Assembly (NCBI GenBank): GCA_944392605.1
Contig: CALXXE010000008.1
Coordinates: forward strand, 1-64,000
DNA length: 64,000 bases
Source: an uncultured Clostridia bacterium
GTDB taxonomy: Bacteria; Bacillota; Clostridia; TANB77; CAG-508
Direction: 5' to 3'
The notes under the pieces: generated by a model
What the model saw: the letters and a program-made list of their open reading frames with translations, nothing else
Database searches by the model: none
What the model was told of the DNA's origin: nothing
Shown here: in pieces, positions 1-7,043 of the stretch
Layout: the number at the start of each line of letters is the position of its first letter
Numbering within the stretch: position 1 is the stretch's first letter
Program-made: the position numbers and the translations under genes

Positions 1-207
1 TAAGTCTAAATATTCGTCTTCTTTTATTACCCCTTTATTAATCAAAATTAATATTATTGCGTTAAGATTTGCAGCAACTTCTACTCTTCTTACTATTTCT
101 TCATTCTTTTTTAGCTCTTCTAGATATTCATCTTCTTTATCACTCTCTTTATCTACTCTATTAAATTTTCTTGTAGCTTCTAGTTCTTCATCATCTAAAT
201 CGCTCAT
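1..207 (-). CDS. Small acidic phage protein (3' end outside window)
   Basis: The reading frame is open from an ATG at 207 to the left edge, so the C-terminus is missing. GGAGGG lies about 8 bases upstream of the ATG. The visible 69 residues are highly charged (runs of Asp, Glu and Lys) with a later hydrophobic stretch (AANLNAIILILINKG). The start overlaps the stop of the upstream gene in an ATGA arrangement, which indicates translational coupling in the leftward prophage operon. I do not recognise the family. Confidence 0.6.
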   Translation of the reverse strand, partial: MSDLDDEELEATRKFNRVDKESDKEDEYLEELKKNEEIVRRVEVAANLNAIILILINKGVIKEDEYLDL

Positions 208-374
208 CTGCAATGCCCTCCTTGTTTTATTAAGTTTTCTAAAGCTCTTTTCCATTTATTTTCACATTCAGAATATCCTTCCAAATATGCTTTTTCTAAA
301 TCATCTTCTTCTATATCTCTGCTATCTATAATCATGTCTGTTATATCTTCTTTATCTTGTTCACTTAACTTCAT
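204..374 (-). CDS. Small charged phage protein, 56 aa
   Basis: A 56-residue acidic protein beginning MKLSEQDKEDITDMI, with no recognised domain. Its end overlaps the next start by ATGA, and its start lies inside the last codons of the upstream membrane-protein gene (14-base overlap). This close packing is typical of a phage early operon. Function unknown. The coupled overlaps on both sides are the main support. Confidence 0.55.
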   Translation of the reverse strand: MKLSEQDKEDITDMIIDSRDIEEDDLEKAYLEGYSECENKWKRALENLIKQGGHCR

Positions 375-594
375 TTTTCAATTCCTCCAATTCGTATTGA
401 TGTATTGTTTCTTTTAAACTGTCTATTTCTACATACTGTTCTCTTATCTTGCTATCTTTTTCTTGTAATTCTAAGTAATTTATTGCTACTCCTACATACA
501 TACCAATTAAAAACGTTATTAGAATTACAAATATTGTTTTTATTAACTTATCTTTTTTATAAATATCTTTATCGTAATATTTTGTTCTTTTCAT
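361..594 (-). CDS. Small membrane protein, one TM segment plus coiled coil
   Basis: 77 residues: a basic N-terminus (MKRTKYYDKD), one hydrophobic segment at about residues 20-42, then a charged heptad-like tail (about 45-75). The topology looks like a single-pass anchor with a cytoplasmic or external coiled coil. GGAGGATAAAGAAA precedes the ATG, and the GGAGG is formed by the last codons of the upstream gene. No family recognised. Confidence 0.6.
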   Translation of the reverse strand: MKRTKYYDKDIYKKDKLIKTIFVILITFLIGMYVGVAINYLELQEKDSKIREQYVEIDSLKETIHQYELEELKNEVK

Positions 595-599
595 TTTCT

Positions 600-1019
600 T
601 TATCCTCCCATACTTGTTAAATTATTTATATACTCTATTACTATGGTTTCTGGCAAATAAACATTTTTAAATATTCCGTTAATGTTGCAAAATAATATTA
701 TTATAAATGCTAAAATAATTGTTCCTGCACAAAACCAAGTAAGCCCATATCCAAAGTTTCTATCACTTTCCCAGGCATAACCTTGTTTGTCATTATAGTA
801 ATTTTTTATTTTCTTACAAATAATTACCCCAAGAGTTATAGATAAAATAATAAATATTATTGAAACTACTATCCATATTATTGCTGATATATTCTTATAA
901 GCTATAAATCTACTCATTAAATCTTGTAAATAAGGTAATACATTTTGGTTTGTCCAATCTATTGCTATTCCAAATTTTTCTCCTAAATTATCTAAAACTT
1001 TTATTATTTCTTCACTCAT
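600..1019 (-). CDS. Phage membrane protein, 139 aa
   Basis: A hydrophilic N-terminus is followed by two long hydrophobic segments at roughly residues 42-68 and 95-118, so it is an integral membrane protein. Its start overlaps the RusA-like gene's stop by 4 bases (ATGA), so the two are co-translated. Function unknown; holin-like or superinfection-exclusion roles are possible, but nothing in the sequence decides between them. Confidence 0.6.
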   Translation of the reverse strand: MSEEIIKVLDNLGEKFGIAIDWTNQNVLPYLQDLMSRFIAYKNISAIIWIVVSIIFIILSITLGVIICKKIKNYYNDKQGYAWESDRNFGYGLTWFCAGTIILAFIIILFCNINGIFKNVYLPETIVIEYINNLTSMGG

Positions 1020-1390
1020 TTTTCTATCTCCTTTATCTCTAAAATTGTTTCTTCTCTGCCTTTTTCATAAATTATTCTACTTCCGTCCCAGCCCTGTATA
1101 ACATTATAATTATCGTCTGCTATTACTTTATATTTAACTAATATATCTGCTATTGCATTTTCTAAATTAGTTAGGTCTCTTTTACGTTTATCTGGAACGT
1201 AGAACGTTGCTTTTATATTAACTGGTATATTTATATTCTTTTTGTATTTATTTAAGTAATAACCACAATCTCGTTCAAATTCTCTATATAGTTTACTTTG
1301 TATTATCATTGGTTTACGTGTTTTTGGGTTTACAATTATATTCTGGCTATTTTTCTTGCTTCTACATAACAAAGGTATTTTAATTATCAT
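1016..1390 (-). CDS. RusA-like Holliday junction resolvase
   Basis: 124 residues with the RusA signature: a beta-strand-rich N-terminus, KRDLTNLENAIADILV with the conserved Asp and Asn, and an Asp pair in VIADDN. RusA-family enzymes are small dimeric nucleases that cut Holliday junctions symmetrically and are common in lambdoid and Gram-positive phages. Neighbours (NinB-like protein, HNH, winged-helix replisome protein) fit a phage recombination/replication block. Length is normal for the family (about 120 aa). GGAGGTACAA precedes the ATG. Confidence 0.8.
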   Translation of the reverse strand: MIIKIPLLCRSKKNSQNIIVNPKTRKPMIIQSKLYREFERDCGYYLNKYKKNINIPVNIKATFYVPDKRKRDLTNLENAIADILVKYKVIADDNYNVIQGWDGSRIIYEKGREETILEIKEIEK

Positions 1391-1399
1391 TTGTACCTC

Positions 1400-1573
1400 C
1401 TAACTTATAACTTCTAAAACTGTCTGTGGTTTTACTGCTTTTAAGTTATAAATATATTTTAGTTCTCTATCTCTCATTGTTTGTCCAGCCCACGTTTCAA
1501 CTTCAATTCTACAATCGTATTCTCGACTAAAATCGTCCATTAATCTAGCTATTTCCAGTAACTTCTCTTCCAT
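1400..1573 (-). CDS. Small phage protein, 57 aa
   Basis: A 57-residue protein beginning MEEKLLEIARLMDDF, with an amphipathic helix first and a strand-like C-terminal half. GGAGGC lies 8 bases before the ATG. It sits between the RusA-like and coiled-coil genes without interrupting the operon. One arginine is encoded by CGA, showing that CGA is read normally here. No family recognised. Confidence 0.5.
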   Translation of the reverse strand: MEEKLLEIARLMDDFSREYDCRIEVETWAGQTMRDRELKYIYNLKAVKPQTVLEVIS

Positions 1574-1594
1574 TTTTTTTTGCCTCCGTACATT

Positions 1595-1963
1595 TTAATT
1601 TTTTATTACTCTAGGTGTATAGGTTCTTTCAGAATTATTTTTCTCTAATGTTTTTAAGTTTTTTAGAACTTGTATAATATCACCTGTAATAAGTTTATTA
1701 TTATATTTATCTGTAAAACCTTTAAGTGTCATTACTTTTGCTAATTCGTCTTTATATTCTCTACGTTCTTTTAATACGTCTCTTAATACTACTGCCACTT
1801 TTGTTAGTTCTACTGCATTTAAATTTCCTAATTCTAATTCGTGTAATAAATCGTTTCTTTCTAGTTCTACTCTACTTATTTCTTTCTCTAAGTCTACTTT
1901 TAATTTATCTATATTTTCAAAAAAGTTTTTCATTTTAATTAAAAATTCTTCTTCAACTGTCAT
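1595..1963 (-). CDS. Coiled-coil phage protein, 122 aa
   Basis: Residues about 1-60 form a strongly charged helical, probably coiled-coil region (KVDLEKEISRVELERNDLL). A second helical part follows, ending in a basic tail. No catalytic motif is visible. Its start overlaps the upstream small Cys protein by ATGA. Function unknown. Confidence 0.6.
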   Translation of the reverse strand: MTVEEEFLIKMKNFFENIDKLKVDLEKEISRVELERNDLLHELELGNLNAVELTKVAVVLRDVLKERREYKDELAKVMTLKGFTDKYNNKLITGDIIQVLKNLKTLEKNNSERTYTPRVIKN

Positions 1964-2127
1964 AATTTCATTTGTTCTCCTATATCTAAAATCTTTTTTA
2001 TCTTGTTTATATTATCTTTTACTGTAGGTGTTGCTCTTACATAGTTTTTGCACTCTACAACACCTACAAAGTTTTTATCTTCTAACCTGTTACAACCGTA
2101 ACAAGTTTTGCATTTTACTTCTGGCAT
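1960..2127 (-). CDS. Small cysteine-rich phage protein, 55 aa
   Basis: The N-terminus carries clustered cysteines (CKTCYGCNR, then a further Cys), which suggests a zinc-binding knuckle. The C-terminal half is a charged helix. GGAG precedes the ATG with about 5 bases of spacing. The stop overlaps the next gene's ATG. It could be a small DNA-binding or adaptor protein; no family recognised. Confidence 0.55.
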   Translation of the reverse strand: MPEVKCKTCYGCNRLEDKNFVGVVECKNYVRATPTVKDNINKIKKILDIGEQMKL

Positions 2128-2130
2128 AAA

Positions 2131-2532
2131 CTACTCCTTAAAATATTCATCTATTTTTTCTGCTATTCCCCACATATCAACTGTTATATATTCTCTTGCG
2201 CTAAATTTTTTTGCTATTTCTGCAGTTGGTTTTTTATAACAATAAAATTCTTTGCAGATTAATGGTCTTACTTCATAAATTAAGCATTTTTTGCCGTTGT
2301 AATATGGACAAGTTAATCTATTTTGCATTACTAACATTTGCTTTTGTGGTCTTATTTTATTTTCTATTACATATTTTTGTATAATATCTACTTCTTCTTG
2401 ACTTACTGGAAGTAAATTAGTACAACATTCTCCACATTTGCTACATTGACCACAAATTGAATTGTCGATTATTTTTACATTTCCACTAAAAACTGTTTTT
2501 AATATTTCTGCAAGTGTTGTTTTTACTAACAT
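2131..2532 (-). CDS. YkgJ-type cysteine cluster protein
   Basis: 133 residues with the CxxCxxCC pattern (CGQCSKCGECC, about residues 28-38), followed by further cysteines in TCPYYNGKKCLIYEVRPLIC. This is the arrangement of the YkgJ / putative zinc- or iron-chelating family. The biochemical role of that family is poorly known. It sits unusually inside a phage early operon. The start at MLVKTT is supported by AGGAGG. It overlaps the upstream gene's end by 47 bases. Confidence 0.7.
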   Translation of the reverse strand: MLVKTTLAEILKTVFSGNVKIIDNSICGQCSKCGECCTNLLPVSQEEVDIIQKYVIENKIRPQKQMLVMQNRLTCPYYNGKKCLIYEVRPLICKEFYCYKKPTAEIAKKFSAREYITVDMWGIAEKIDEYFKE

Positions 2533-2830
2533 AGCTTCCTCCTAAATCCTTATTTTCTCTATAAACTGCAACTTCCTTATTCGTAATGTTGCATTTTTTA
2601 GTTTTGTCTGTTATTACAAAACCTAATTGTTCTAATTCTGTTATTCTAGGTCTTGCATTATTTACATCTGCTGTATTTGTATATCCTTTTTTATATAATT
2701 CTTGTGCTATTTCTCTTGTTGTCATTTCTTTGCCTTTTAAAATCTCTAATATTTGTTTATGTCTTTCACTTAAGTGTTCTTTCATATCTTCATAACTTTT
2801 GTGTCTTGTCATAAACGTTACTGTATTCAT
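2486..2830 (-). CDS. Winged-helix DNA-binding phage protein
   Basis: 114 residues with a winged-helix segment at about 20-80: a helix (LSERHKQILEILKG), the turn (MTTREIAQELYKKG), a recognition-like helix (ARPRITELEQLGF) and a wing. It probably binds DNA in the phage regulatory or replication program. The unusually long (47 bp) overlap with the YkgJ-like gene encodes a basic tail. Confidence 0.6.
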   Translation of the reverse strand: MNTVTFMTRHKSYEDMKEHLSERHKQILEILKGKEMTTREIAQELYKKGYTNTADVNNARPRITELEQLGFVITDKTKKCNITNKEVAVYRENKDLGGSYVSKNNTCRNIKNSF

Positions 2831-2836
2831 TTGTTA

Positions 2837-3136
2837 TCACTCCTTTGGCATTTCATATTTTGGACTACATATTCCTGTAGGTTGCCCTGCTTTTAAATTT
2901 TCCCAATTTTCTAATCTTTCTATTATTTCTTGTAACACTTCTTTTGCTCTTTCTTCTGTTTTATATACCCCTAATAAACAATTGTATTTTGTCAATTCAT
3001 TATCGTCCATTGTATTGTCTTTAAAAATAATTACAAAATCGTTTTCCCCTGGTCTAGCTATACTGAGATATATAATATTATCCAAATTTATTATTCTTTT
3101 TATAACTTTATCATTGTCTTGACTTACTATTATCAT
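2837..3136 (-). CDS. Hypothetical phage protein, 99 aa
   Basis: The protein is strand-rich at the N-terminus (MIIVSQDNDKVIKRIINLDN) and ends with a helix rich in Glu and Lys. The pattern of a host-type bacterial antitoxin or phage sheet protein is possible, but no family can be named. It is positioned between two winged-helix genes in the same operon. Confidence 0.5.
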   Translation of the reverse strand: MIIVSQDNDKVIKRIINLDNIIYLSIARPGENDFVIIFKDNTMDDNELTKYNCLLGVYKTEERAKEVLQEIIERLENWENLKAGQPTGICSPKYEMPKE

Positions 3137-3149
3137 TGTTTTATTCCTC

Positions 3150-3722
3150 CTACCTTATCTTTTTATCTATACTCATTAAGTCATAAAATAACTTGTCCTG
3201 TTCTTCTAAAGTTAGCATCTCATAATCTGTTGTTTCTTTCATTCTTGATATAATTTGTACAACTCTATTAGGTTCTTCTTCGATTTGCTCTTTATATTTA
3301 TTAAATAAAAATAAATATATATTCTTATCATTATTGTTTGTGTTCATTTGCTGTTCATCAGTTGTTCGTTTGTTGTTCATTTGTTGTTCATTGCCTTGTT
3401 CACTTTTTTGGTACATGTCATAGTTAACTATTGATATTACTGTATATTTTCTTGTCTTGTGTTGTTCAATTTGATGTTCGTTTTCAAAGCACTTTAATAT
3501 ACGATAAATTTTATTTTCTTGAATGTGAACAACCTCTGATAATTTATGTCTTGATGTTAAAAGCTGACCTCTTTTTACTAAAACCTTTTCATTTCCTATA
3601 AAAACTTCTTGGTCTTTATGATTAGCTTTTAACAATAAATATAACCATAAATGAACATATTCACTTTTGTTAAACCAAGGTGCATCTATTATTTTTCTAT
3701 GTACTCTTATCCAACCTTCCAT
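3150..3722 (-). CDS. Replisome-organiser-like winged-helix protein
   Basis: 190 residues. The start MEGWIRVHRKIIDAPWFNKS is the characteristic opening of phage DnaD-like replication initiation proteins. A winged helix lies at about 50-95 (RHKLSEVVHIQENKIYRILK), followed by a Gln/Asn-rich linker of near-repeats (NEQQMNNKR, DEQQMNTNN) and a short helical tail. Such proteins bind the phage origin and recruit the host helicase loader. The usual C-terminal DnaD domain appears short or missing. Confidence 0.65.
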   Translation of the reverse strand: MEGWIRVHRKIIDAPWFNKSEYVHLWLYLLLKANHKDQEVFIGNEKVLVKRGQLLTSRHKLSEVVHIQENKIYRILKCFENEHQIEQHKTRKYTVISIVNYDMYQKSEQGNEQQMNNKRTTDEQQMNTNNNDKNIYLFLFNKYKEQIEEEPNRVVQIISRMKETTDYEMLTLEEQDKLFYDLMSIDKKIR

Positions 3723-3777
3723 TTATGGTCTCCTTTCGTAAAATTTAAGGGCTAGTTTTGTTGTCTAGCCCTGGTGT

Positions 3778-4113
3778 TTAATCTTTGTTTAATTCTTTTA
3801 TTGCTCTTGCTTTTTCCATCTTTGCTTTTTCTGCATCTTTTTTAGCTTTTTCATCACAAACATATTTCAACATTTCTTTGTAAAACTCTTTATCTATAAC
3901 TTTTATTGTTGTAATTAATTCTTCACAAAATTTACTATCATACTTGAAATCTATTGTAACGTTGTCGTTCCAATCTTTTTCATATTTTATATGGTCATAC
4001 AACAATTCTTTAATTCTTTCTAATAACATTGTATCTTTGTTATTAGGTTTATCCTTTAATAATAGTTCTTTATATTCATCTAAAGTTATTGTTACTTCAT
4101 TTTTATTTGCCAT
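3778..4113 (-). CDS. Hypothetical phage protein, 111 aa
   Basis: I chose the start at MANKNEVTITLDEYKELL (ATG at 4113) because GGAGGTAAAGAAA lies directly before it. The in-frame ATG at 4128 is inside the upstream HNH gene and lacks a good site. The first 20 residues match a common phage short-motif style (TLDEYKELL). The C-terminus is a Lys/Ala/Glu-rich helix. Function unknown. Confidence 0.6.
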   Translation of the reverse strand: MANKNEVTITLDEYKELLLKDKPNNKDTMLLERIKELLYDHIKYEKDWNDNVTIDFKYDSKFCEELITTIKVIDKEFYKEMLKYVCDEKAKKDAEKAKMEKARAIKELNKD

Positions 4114-4118
4114 TTTCT

Positions 4119-4430
4119 TTACCTCCATTTGTTATAAATTAAATTTTCTTTATTCCAATTTGCTCCATAAATGCTTTTTAAATAGTTTTCTATGTAATCT
4201 TCATATAATTCTGTATTTTGTCCATGATCTTCCTCGTAATGGCATTCTGGACATAATGTAACTATATTCTGTTCAATACCTAAACCACCTTGACTTCGTT
4301 TTATAAAGTGTGCATTTGCACATGCTATAGGAACGTATTTTTTACAGCAAATACACCTTTTATTATCTCTAAGCCATACTTTTTCTTTTACTTTTTTAGG
4401 TATTTCACAAGCTTTACTTCTTTTGCTCAT
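4119..4430 (-). CDS. HNH endonuclease
   Basis: 103 residues. Zinc-finger HNH fold: CICCKKYVPIACANAHFIKR (two Cys of the knuckle, then the catalytic His), GGLG and an Asn, then CPECHYEEDHG (second Cys pair and His). Phage HNH proteins nick or cut DNA during packaging or recombination. The start overlaps the end of the NinB-like gene by 17 bases, counting that gene through its frameshift. Confidence 0.85.
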   Translation of the reverse strand: MSKRSKACEIPKKVKEKVWLRDNKRCICCKKYVPIACANAHFIKRSQGGLGIEQNIVTLCPECHYEEDHGQNTELYEDYIENYLKSIYGANWNKENLIYNKWR

Positions 4431-4975
4431 TATTCCAACTCCTTAAAAGACTATCTATCTCTTCCTGCGGTTTTGTTTCTATTCCATACTCTTTACAGTC
4501 CTGTACTACTCCATCTATTAATCTTGCCATTTGCTTAGAATTATAAGAACTAGATCCATAATAAGCATTTATTATCTTAAATTCGGTATTTCCGAATATA
4601 CTCTGTATCTGCTACTTCACAAAACCATGCTATTCCTTGTGCTGTCCACATTTTTTCAAATGTCTTTATATTGTCTTTTTCTATTTTGAATTGTCTAAAT
4701 ATCCCCAATTCTTTTATTCTTCTTTTGTATTCTTCTACTGTGTCTAGCTCTACTAACTCACATAGTTCTGTGAGCAGTTTCCAAAAATAAGCATTTGCAT
4801 CTAAACTTCTGTGTTTTCTATATCTCTTTAGCTCTATATTTAGCTTGTCCTCGTTTTTTAATTCTTCTACTATATCTAATTGCTTTGTATCTAAAAGTAG
4901 GCTTATTTTAGCTTTATGTGTTTTAAAGTCTATGTTTATATCTGTTATTGTTCCTGTAGTGTCTAACTTTGCCAT
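4414..4975 (-). CDS. NinB-like phage recombination protein, read through a +1 shift at CGG
   Basis: Read in one frame this gene stops after 132 residues. At 4594 the codon is CGG (ATT CGG AAA). Skipping its C gives ATT-GGA-AAT and a further 59 residues (GNTEFKIINAYYGSSS onward) to a stop at 4414, for 186 residues in total. N-terminal features (KRYRKHRSLDANAYFWKLL, about 50-70) resemble NinB/Orf-type phage recombination mediators. The part after the shift (MARLIDGVVQDCKEYGIET) matches what I know of the C-terminus of such phage proteins. This is one of six CGG shift sites in the window. A disabling mutation is the alternative. Confidence 0.7.
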
Positions 4976-4990
4976 CTAATCACCTACTTT

Positions 4991-5560
4991 TTAAGGTTGT
5001 CCATCATATTTATGTGTATCGTCTGGGTCAAAAGGTTCTTCTTCTGGCATTTGATTACTTTGTTCTGTTGCATCTTTTAAAATCATGTCTAAAGCTTTTT
5101 TAATTACTGGGTCTGTCTTTTTGTTTCCATATAACCAATCACAGTATCCTGTATCCTTATGCACTAAATCAATTAATGTTGTTCCTTTATATTTTCCAAA
5201 ACTTAATTTTAAGTTTTTAGCTTGCTCTAATGTTAATGTTTCTGTTTGCTCTTGATTTATTAAATCTCCCATATCTTCCATATCTTGTGTAAATACTTCG
5301 CTTAAACTTGCTACTTGTAAAACTGCATCTATAAAAGCTCTTTTCTTTGCCATCTTTAATATTGTATTTACTAAACTACAAATGTCTGGGTTGTTTATTT
5401 TATATTTTGTTCTTCCATATTTATCTGTAAATTCTTCTGCTGTTCCTATATAACCTTCTGGAACTTTATCTACATTTATGTATCTATATTTCTTTTCTTT
5501 GCTGTTGCAACTTCCTACTCCTTGTGCTACTGGTTGTCCAGATGTTTCCTTCTTCATCAT
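4991..5560 (-). CDS. Phage recombination-associated protein, N-terminally short
   Basis: 189 residues. The first part (GSCNSKEKKYRY) looks like the middle of a longer phage protein. It is followed by a helical region (NTILKMAKKRAFIDAVLQVA) and a C-terminal ExoX-C/DUF3820-like module (LSFGKYKGTTLIDLVHKD and the CDWLYG pair). The ATG at 5560 has no good ribosome site. An ATG at 5582 has GGAAAG 6 bases upstream, but that frame (MEDDYIENDEEG) ends after 32 codons unless it shifts +1. There is no CGG there. Either the N-terminus was deleted, or a leader peptide is coupled to this gene. Confidence 0.5.
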   Translation of the reverse strand: MMKKETSGQPVAQGVGSCNSKEKKYRYINVDKVPEGYIGTAEEFTDKYGRTKYKINNPDICSLVNTILKMAKKRAFIDAVLQVASLSEVFTQDMEDMGDLINQEQTETLTLEQAKNLKLSFGKYKGTTLIDLVHKDTGYCDWLYGNKKTDPVIKKALDMILKDATEQSNQMPEEEPFDPDDTHKYDGQP

Positions 5561-5659
5561 TTTCTATGTAATCATCTTCCATTTGACTTTCCTTTCTCTT
5601 CTATGCTATAATTAGATAGAAGTTCATATATTTATATGTATTTTTTAGTTATCTTTTTT

Positions 5660-5848
5660 CTAATTGGCGTTGGAAAAGATAACTTTTTTAATTTTGTTTA
5701 AAGTAATAAAATAGTTCTCTTTTGTTGCATCAGATTTCTTTAAAATGTTTTCTATCTTATTTACTTTAGTAAAATGTGTTACTGCTCTTGTTTCTGCTTC
5801 TTCTAGTTGCTCTTTTAAATCTTTTTTAGTTTCAATTCCTAAAAACAT
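5660..5848 (-). CDS. Small coiled-coil phage protein, 62 aa
   Basis: The start MFLGIETKKDLKEQL was chosen because GGAGGGATAAAG lies immediately upstream. A longer in-frame extension has no ribosome site. The protein is largely one charged helix. No family recognised. Confidence 0.55.
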   Translation of the reverse strand: MFLGIETKKDLKEQLEEAETRAVTHFTKVNKIENILKKSDATKENYFITLNKIKKVIFSNAN

Positions 5849-5864
5849 CTTTATCCCTCCTTTT

Positions 5865-5987
5865 CTAATAGATCGTATTTTGCAAAAATGCAAAAACTGT
5901 AAATGCTACTGCTCCTACATATAAACTTGTATATACTACTGCTCGTCCTATAAATGCATAAACTTTATTTTTATCTATTTTCTTCAT
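5865..5987 (-). CDS. Very small membrane protein, 40 aa
   Basis: A basic start (MKKIDKNKVYAFIGR) is followed by one hydrophobic segment to the end. AAGGAAGTG lies 6 bases before the ATG. It is probably a single-pass membrane peptide of the phage early region. Function unknown. Confidence 0.5.
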   Translation of the reverse strand: MKKIDKNKVYAFIGRAVVYTSLYVGAVAFTVFAFLQNTIY

Positions 5988-5992
5988 TTTTT

Positions 5993-6082
5993 TCACTTCC
6001 TTTCTACTTGTATTTTTACTTTTATGTTTTCTTGTTCTGCAAATATTTTTATTAAAGTAATTATCATTTCCTCGTATCTCAC
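5993..6082 (-). CDS. Possible 29-aa leader protein (GTG start)
   Basis: GTG at 6082 follows AAAGGAAGTGATTATAT. The frame gives MRYEEMIITLIKIFAEQ and a basic tail, ending just before the next gene's start. It is the right size and position for the first gene of the leftward operon, but it is short, so chance is not excluded. Confidence 0.3.
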   Translation of the reverse strand: MRYEEMIITLIKIFAEQENIKVKIQVERK

Positions 6083-6147
6083 ATATAATCACTTCCTTTC
6101 TTTTTTATTTTTTGATATAATCTACCTCGAAAGTGAGGTGTAAAATA

Positions 6148-6528
6148 ATGTCAGAAGATGTCTTAAATCGTGATACTTATAAATATTTAAAACTGCTTTA
6201 TAAAGAATATTTTAAAAGATTAAAAGCCAATTCATCTGAACCTGATTATTTTGACTGTGCTGATTTTAATAAGAAAGCTTCTAAAATAAACGAGCACGTT
6301 CTTAGGAAATCAATGGCTACATTATTTGATTTAAAGTTTGCAAAACATTATACTGACGGTGGCTTTCTACTTAATAATGCAGGTATAAGTTATATAGAAA
6401 CACACTCAATAGGTTATCGTTTTAAAAAATGGCTTAGTTCAAACATTGTTTCAATAATTGCTTTAATAGTTTCTAGTTTTAGTTTTTGCTTATCCCTTAT
6501 TTCACTATTATTAGACCTATCAAAGTAA
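6148..6528 (+). CDS. Putative wHTH protein with C-terminal membrane anchor, 126 aa
   Basis: The start at 6148 (MSEDVLNRDTY) follows GAGGTG with 7 bases of spacing. Residues 1-85 are helical and may form a winged helix (LRKSMATLFDLKFAKHYTDG). A hydrophobic segment lies at about 98-121. Transcribed opposite to the early operon. Its 3' end overlaps a convergent small gene by 32 bp. Function unknown. Confidence 0.6.
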   Translation: MSEDVLNRDTYKYLKLLYKEYFKRLKANSSEPDYFDCADFNKKASKINEHVLRKSMATLFDLKFAKHYTDGGFLLNNAGISYIETHSIGYRFKKWLSSNIVSIIALIVSSFSFCLSLISLLLDLSK

Positions 6529-6664
6529 TTATTTGACACATCAACACACCTAATTCCACACCTAAAAGAATTAGAGGTGTTTTTTGTTTTTCTTTTAATT
6601 CTTCGTTTTGCTTTTTTAATCTTTTATTTTCACTTTTTAAACAGTCTATTTCATATTCTTTCAT
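6497..6664 (-). CDS. Small coiled-coil membrane protein, 55 aa
   Basis: The ATG at 6664 follows GAGGTGAGAAG. Residues 1-28 form a charged coiled coil (LKSENKRLKKQNEELKEK). Residues 30-54 are a single hydrophobic segment. It lies convergent to, and overlaps, the 6148-6528 gene, and that gene's terminator hairpin is inside it. Probably a phage membrane-associated small protein. Confidence 0.55.
   Translation of the reverse strand: MKEYEIDCLKSENKRLKKQNEELKEKQKTPLILLGVELGVLMCQIITLIGLIIVK
6558..6585 (+). terminator. Rho-independent terminator
   Basis: ACACCTAA pairs with TTAGAGGTGT, followed by a T-run on the plus strand. It would end the 6148-6528 transcript inside the convergent small gene. 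Confidence 0.6.
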
Positions 6665-6696
6665 CTTCTCACCTCTTTCTGTAAATCATATTGTAC

Positions 6697-6891
6697 TTAT
6701 TCTGTAAAAAAAATATCTGTAACTTTTTTACCTAAAGCTTTTGCTATCTTTTCTAATGTTACATTTGTTATTACATCTGTTTTTCCATTTTCTAATTCAG
6801 AAATTATTGTTCGAGAAACTTCTGATTTATTAGATAGCTGTTCTTGTGATAAACCTTGTAATTCTCTTTCTTCTTTTACTCTGTTTTTCAA
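6697..6891 (-). CDS. Cro-like XRE family regulator
   Basis: 64 residues. The HTH_3 fold spans nearly the whole protein (QGLSQEQLSNKSEVSRTIIS, then ELENGK). I chose a TTG start at 6891 because AGGGGG lies 7 bases upstream. An in-frame ATG at 6936 would fall in the operator and has no ribosome site. Divergent from the CI/LexA-like repressor across a shared operator region, as in phage lysis-lysogeny switches. Confidence 0.8.
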   Translation of the reverse strand: MKNRVKEERELQGLSQEQLSNKSEVSRTIISELENGKTDVITNVTLEKIAKALGKKVTDIFFTE

Positions 6892-6916
6892 TTTACAACC
6901 CCCTTTCTGTTCAACT

Positions 6917-7014
6917 TGTTGTACATATATTATCATTATTAGTTTTGTTTGTCAAGCATGTTGTACAAAAAATTTTAAATATTTTTTGACTTTTCGTTCA
7001 TTATGTTGTACAAT
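6917..7014. promoter_or_regulatory. Divergent operator/promoter region with three TGTTGTACA repeats
   Basis: TGTTGTACA occurs at 6917-6925, 6959-6967 and 7004-7012; two copies extend to the palindrome TTGTACAA. The rightward promoter reads TTGACT (6986-6991), 17 bases, TACAAT (7009-7014). The third repeat covers its -10 box, so binding there would block the repressor gene's own transcription. The likely ligands are the two flanking regulators. Confidence 0.75.
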
Positions 7015-7043
7015 ATAGTTATATCAATACTTAGGAGGATAAT

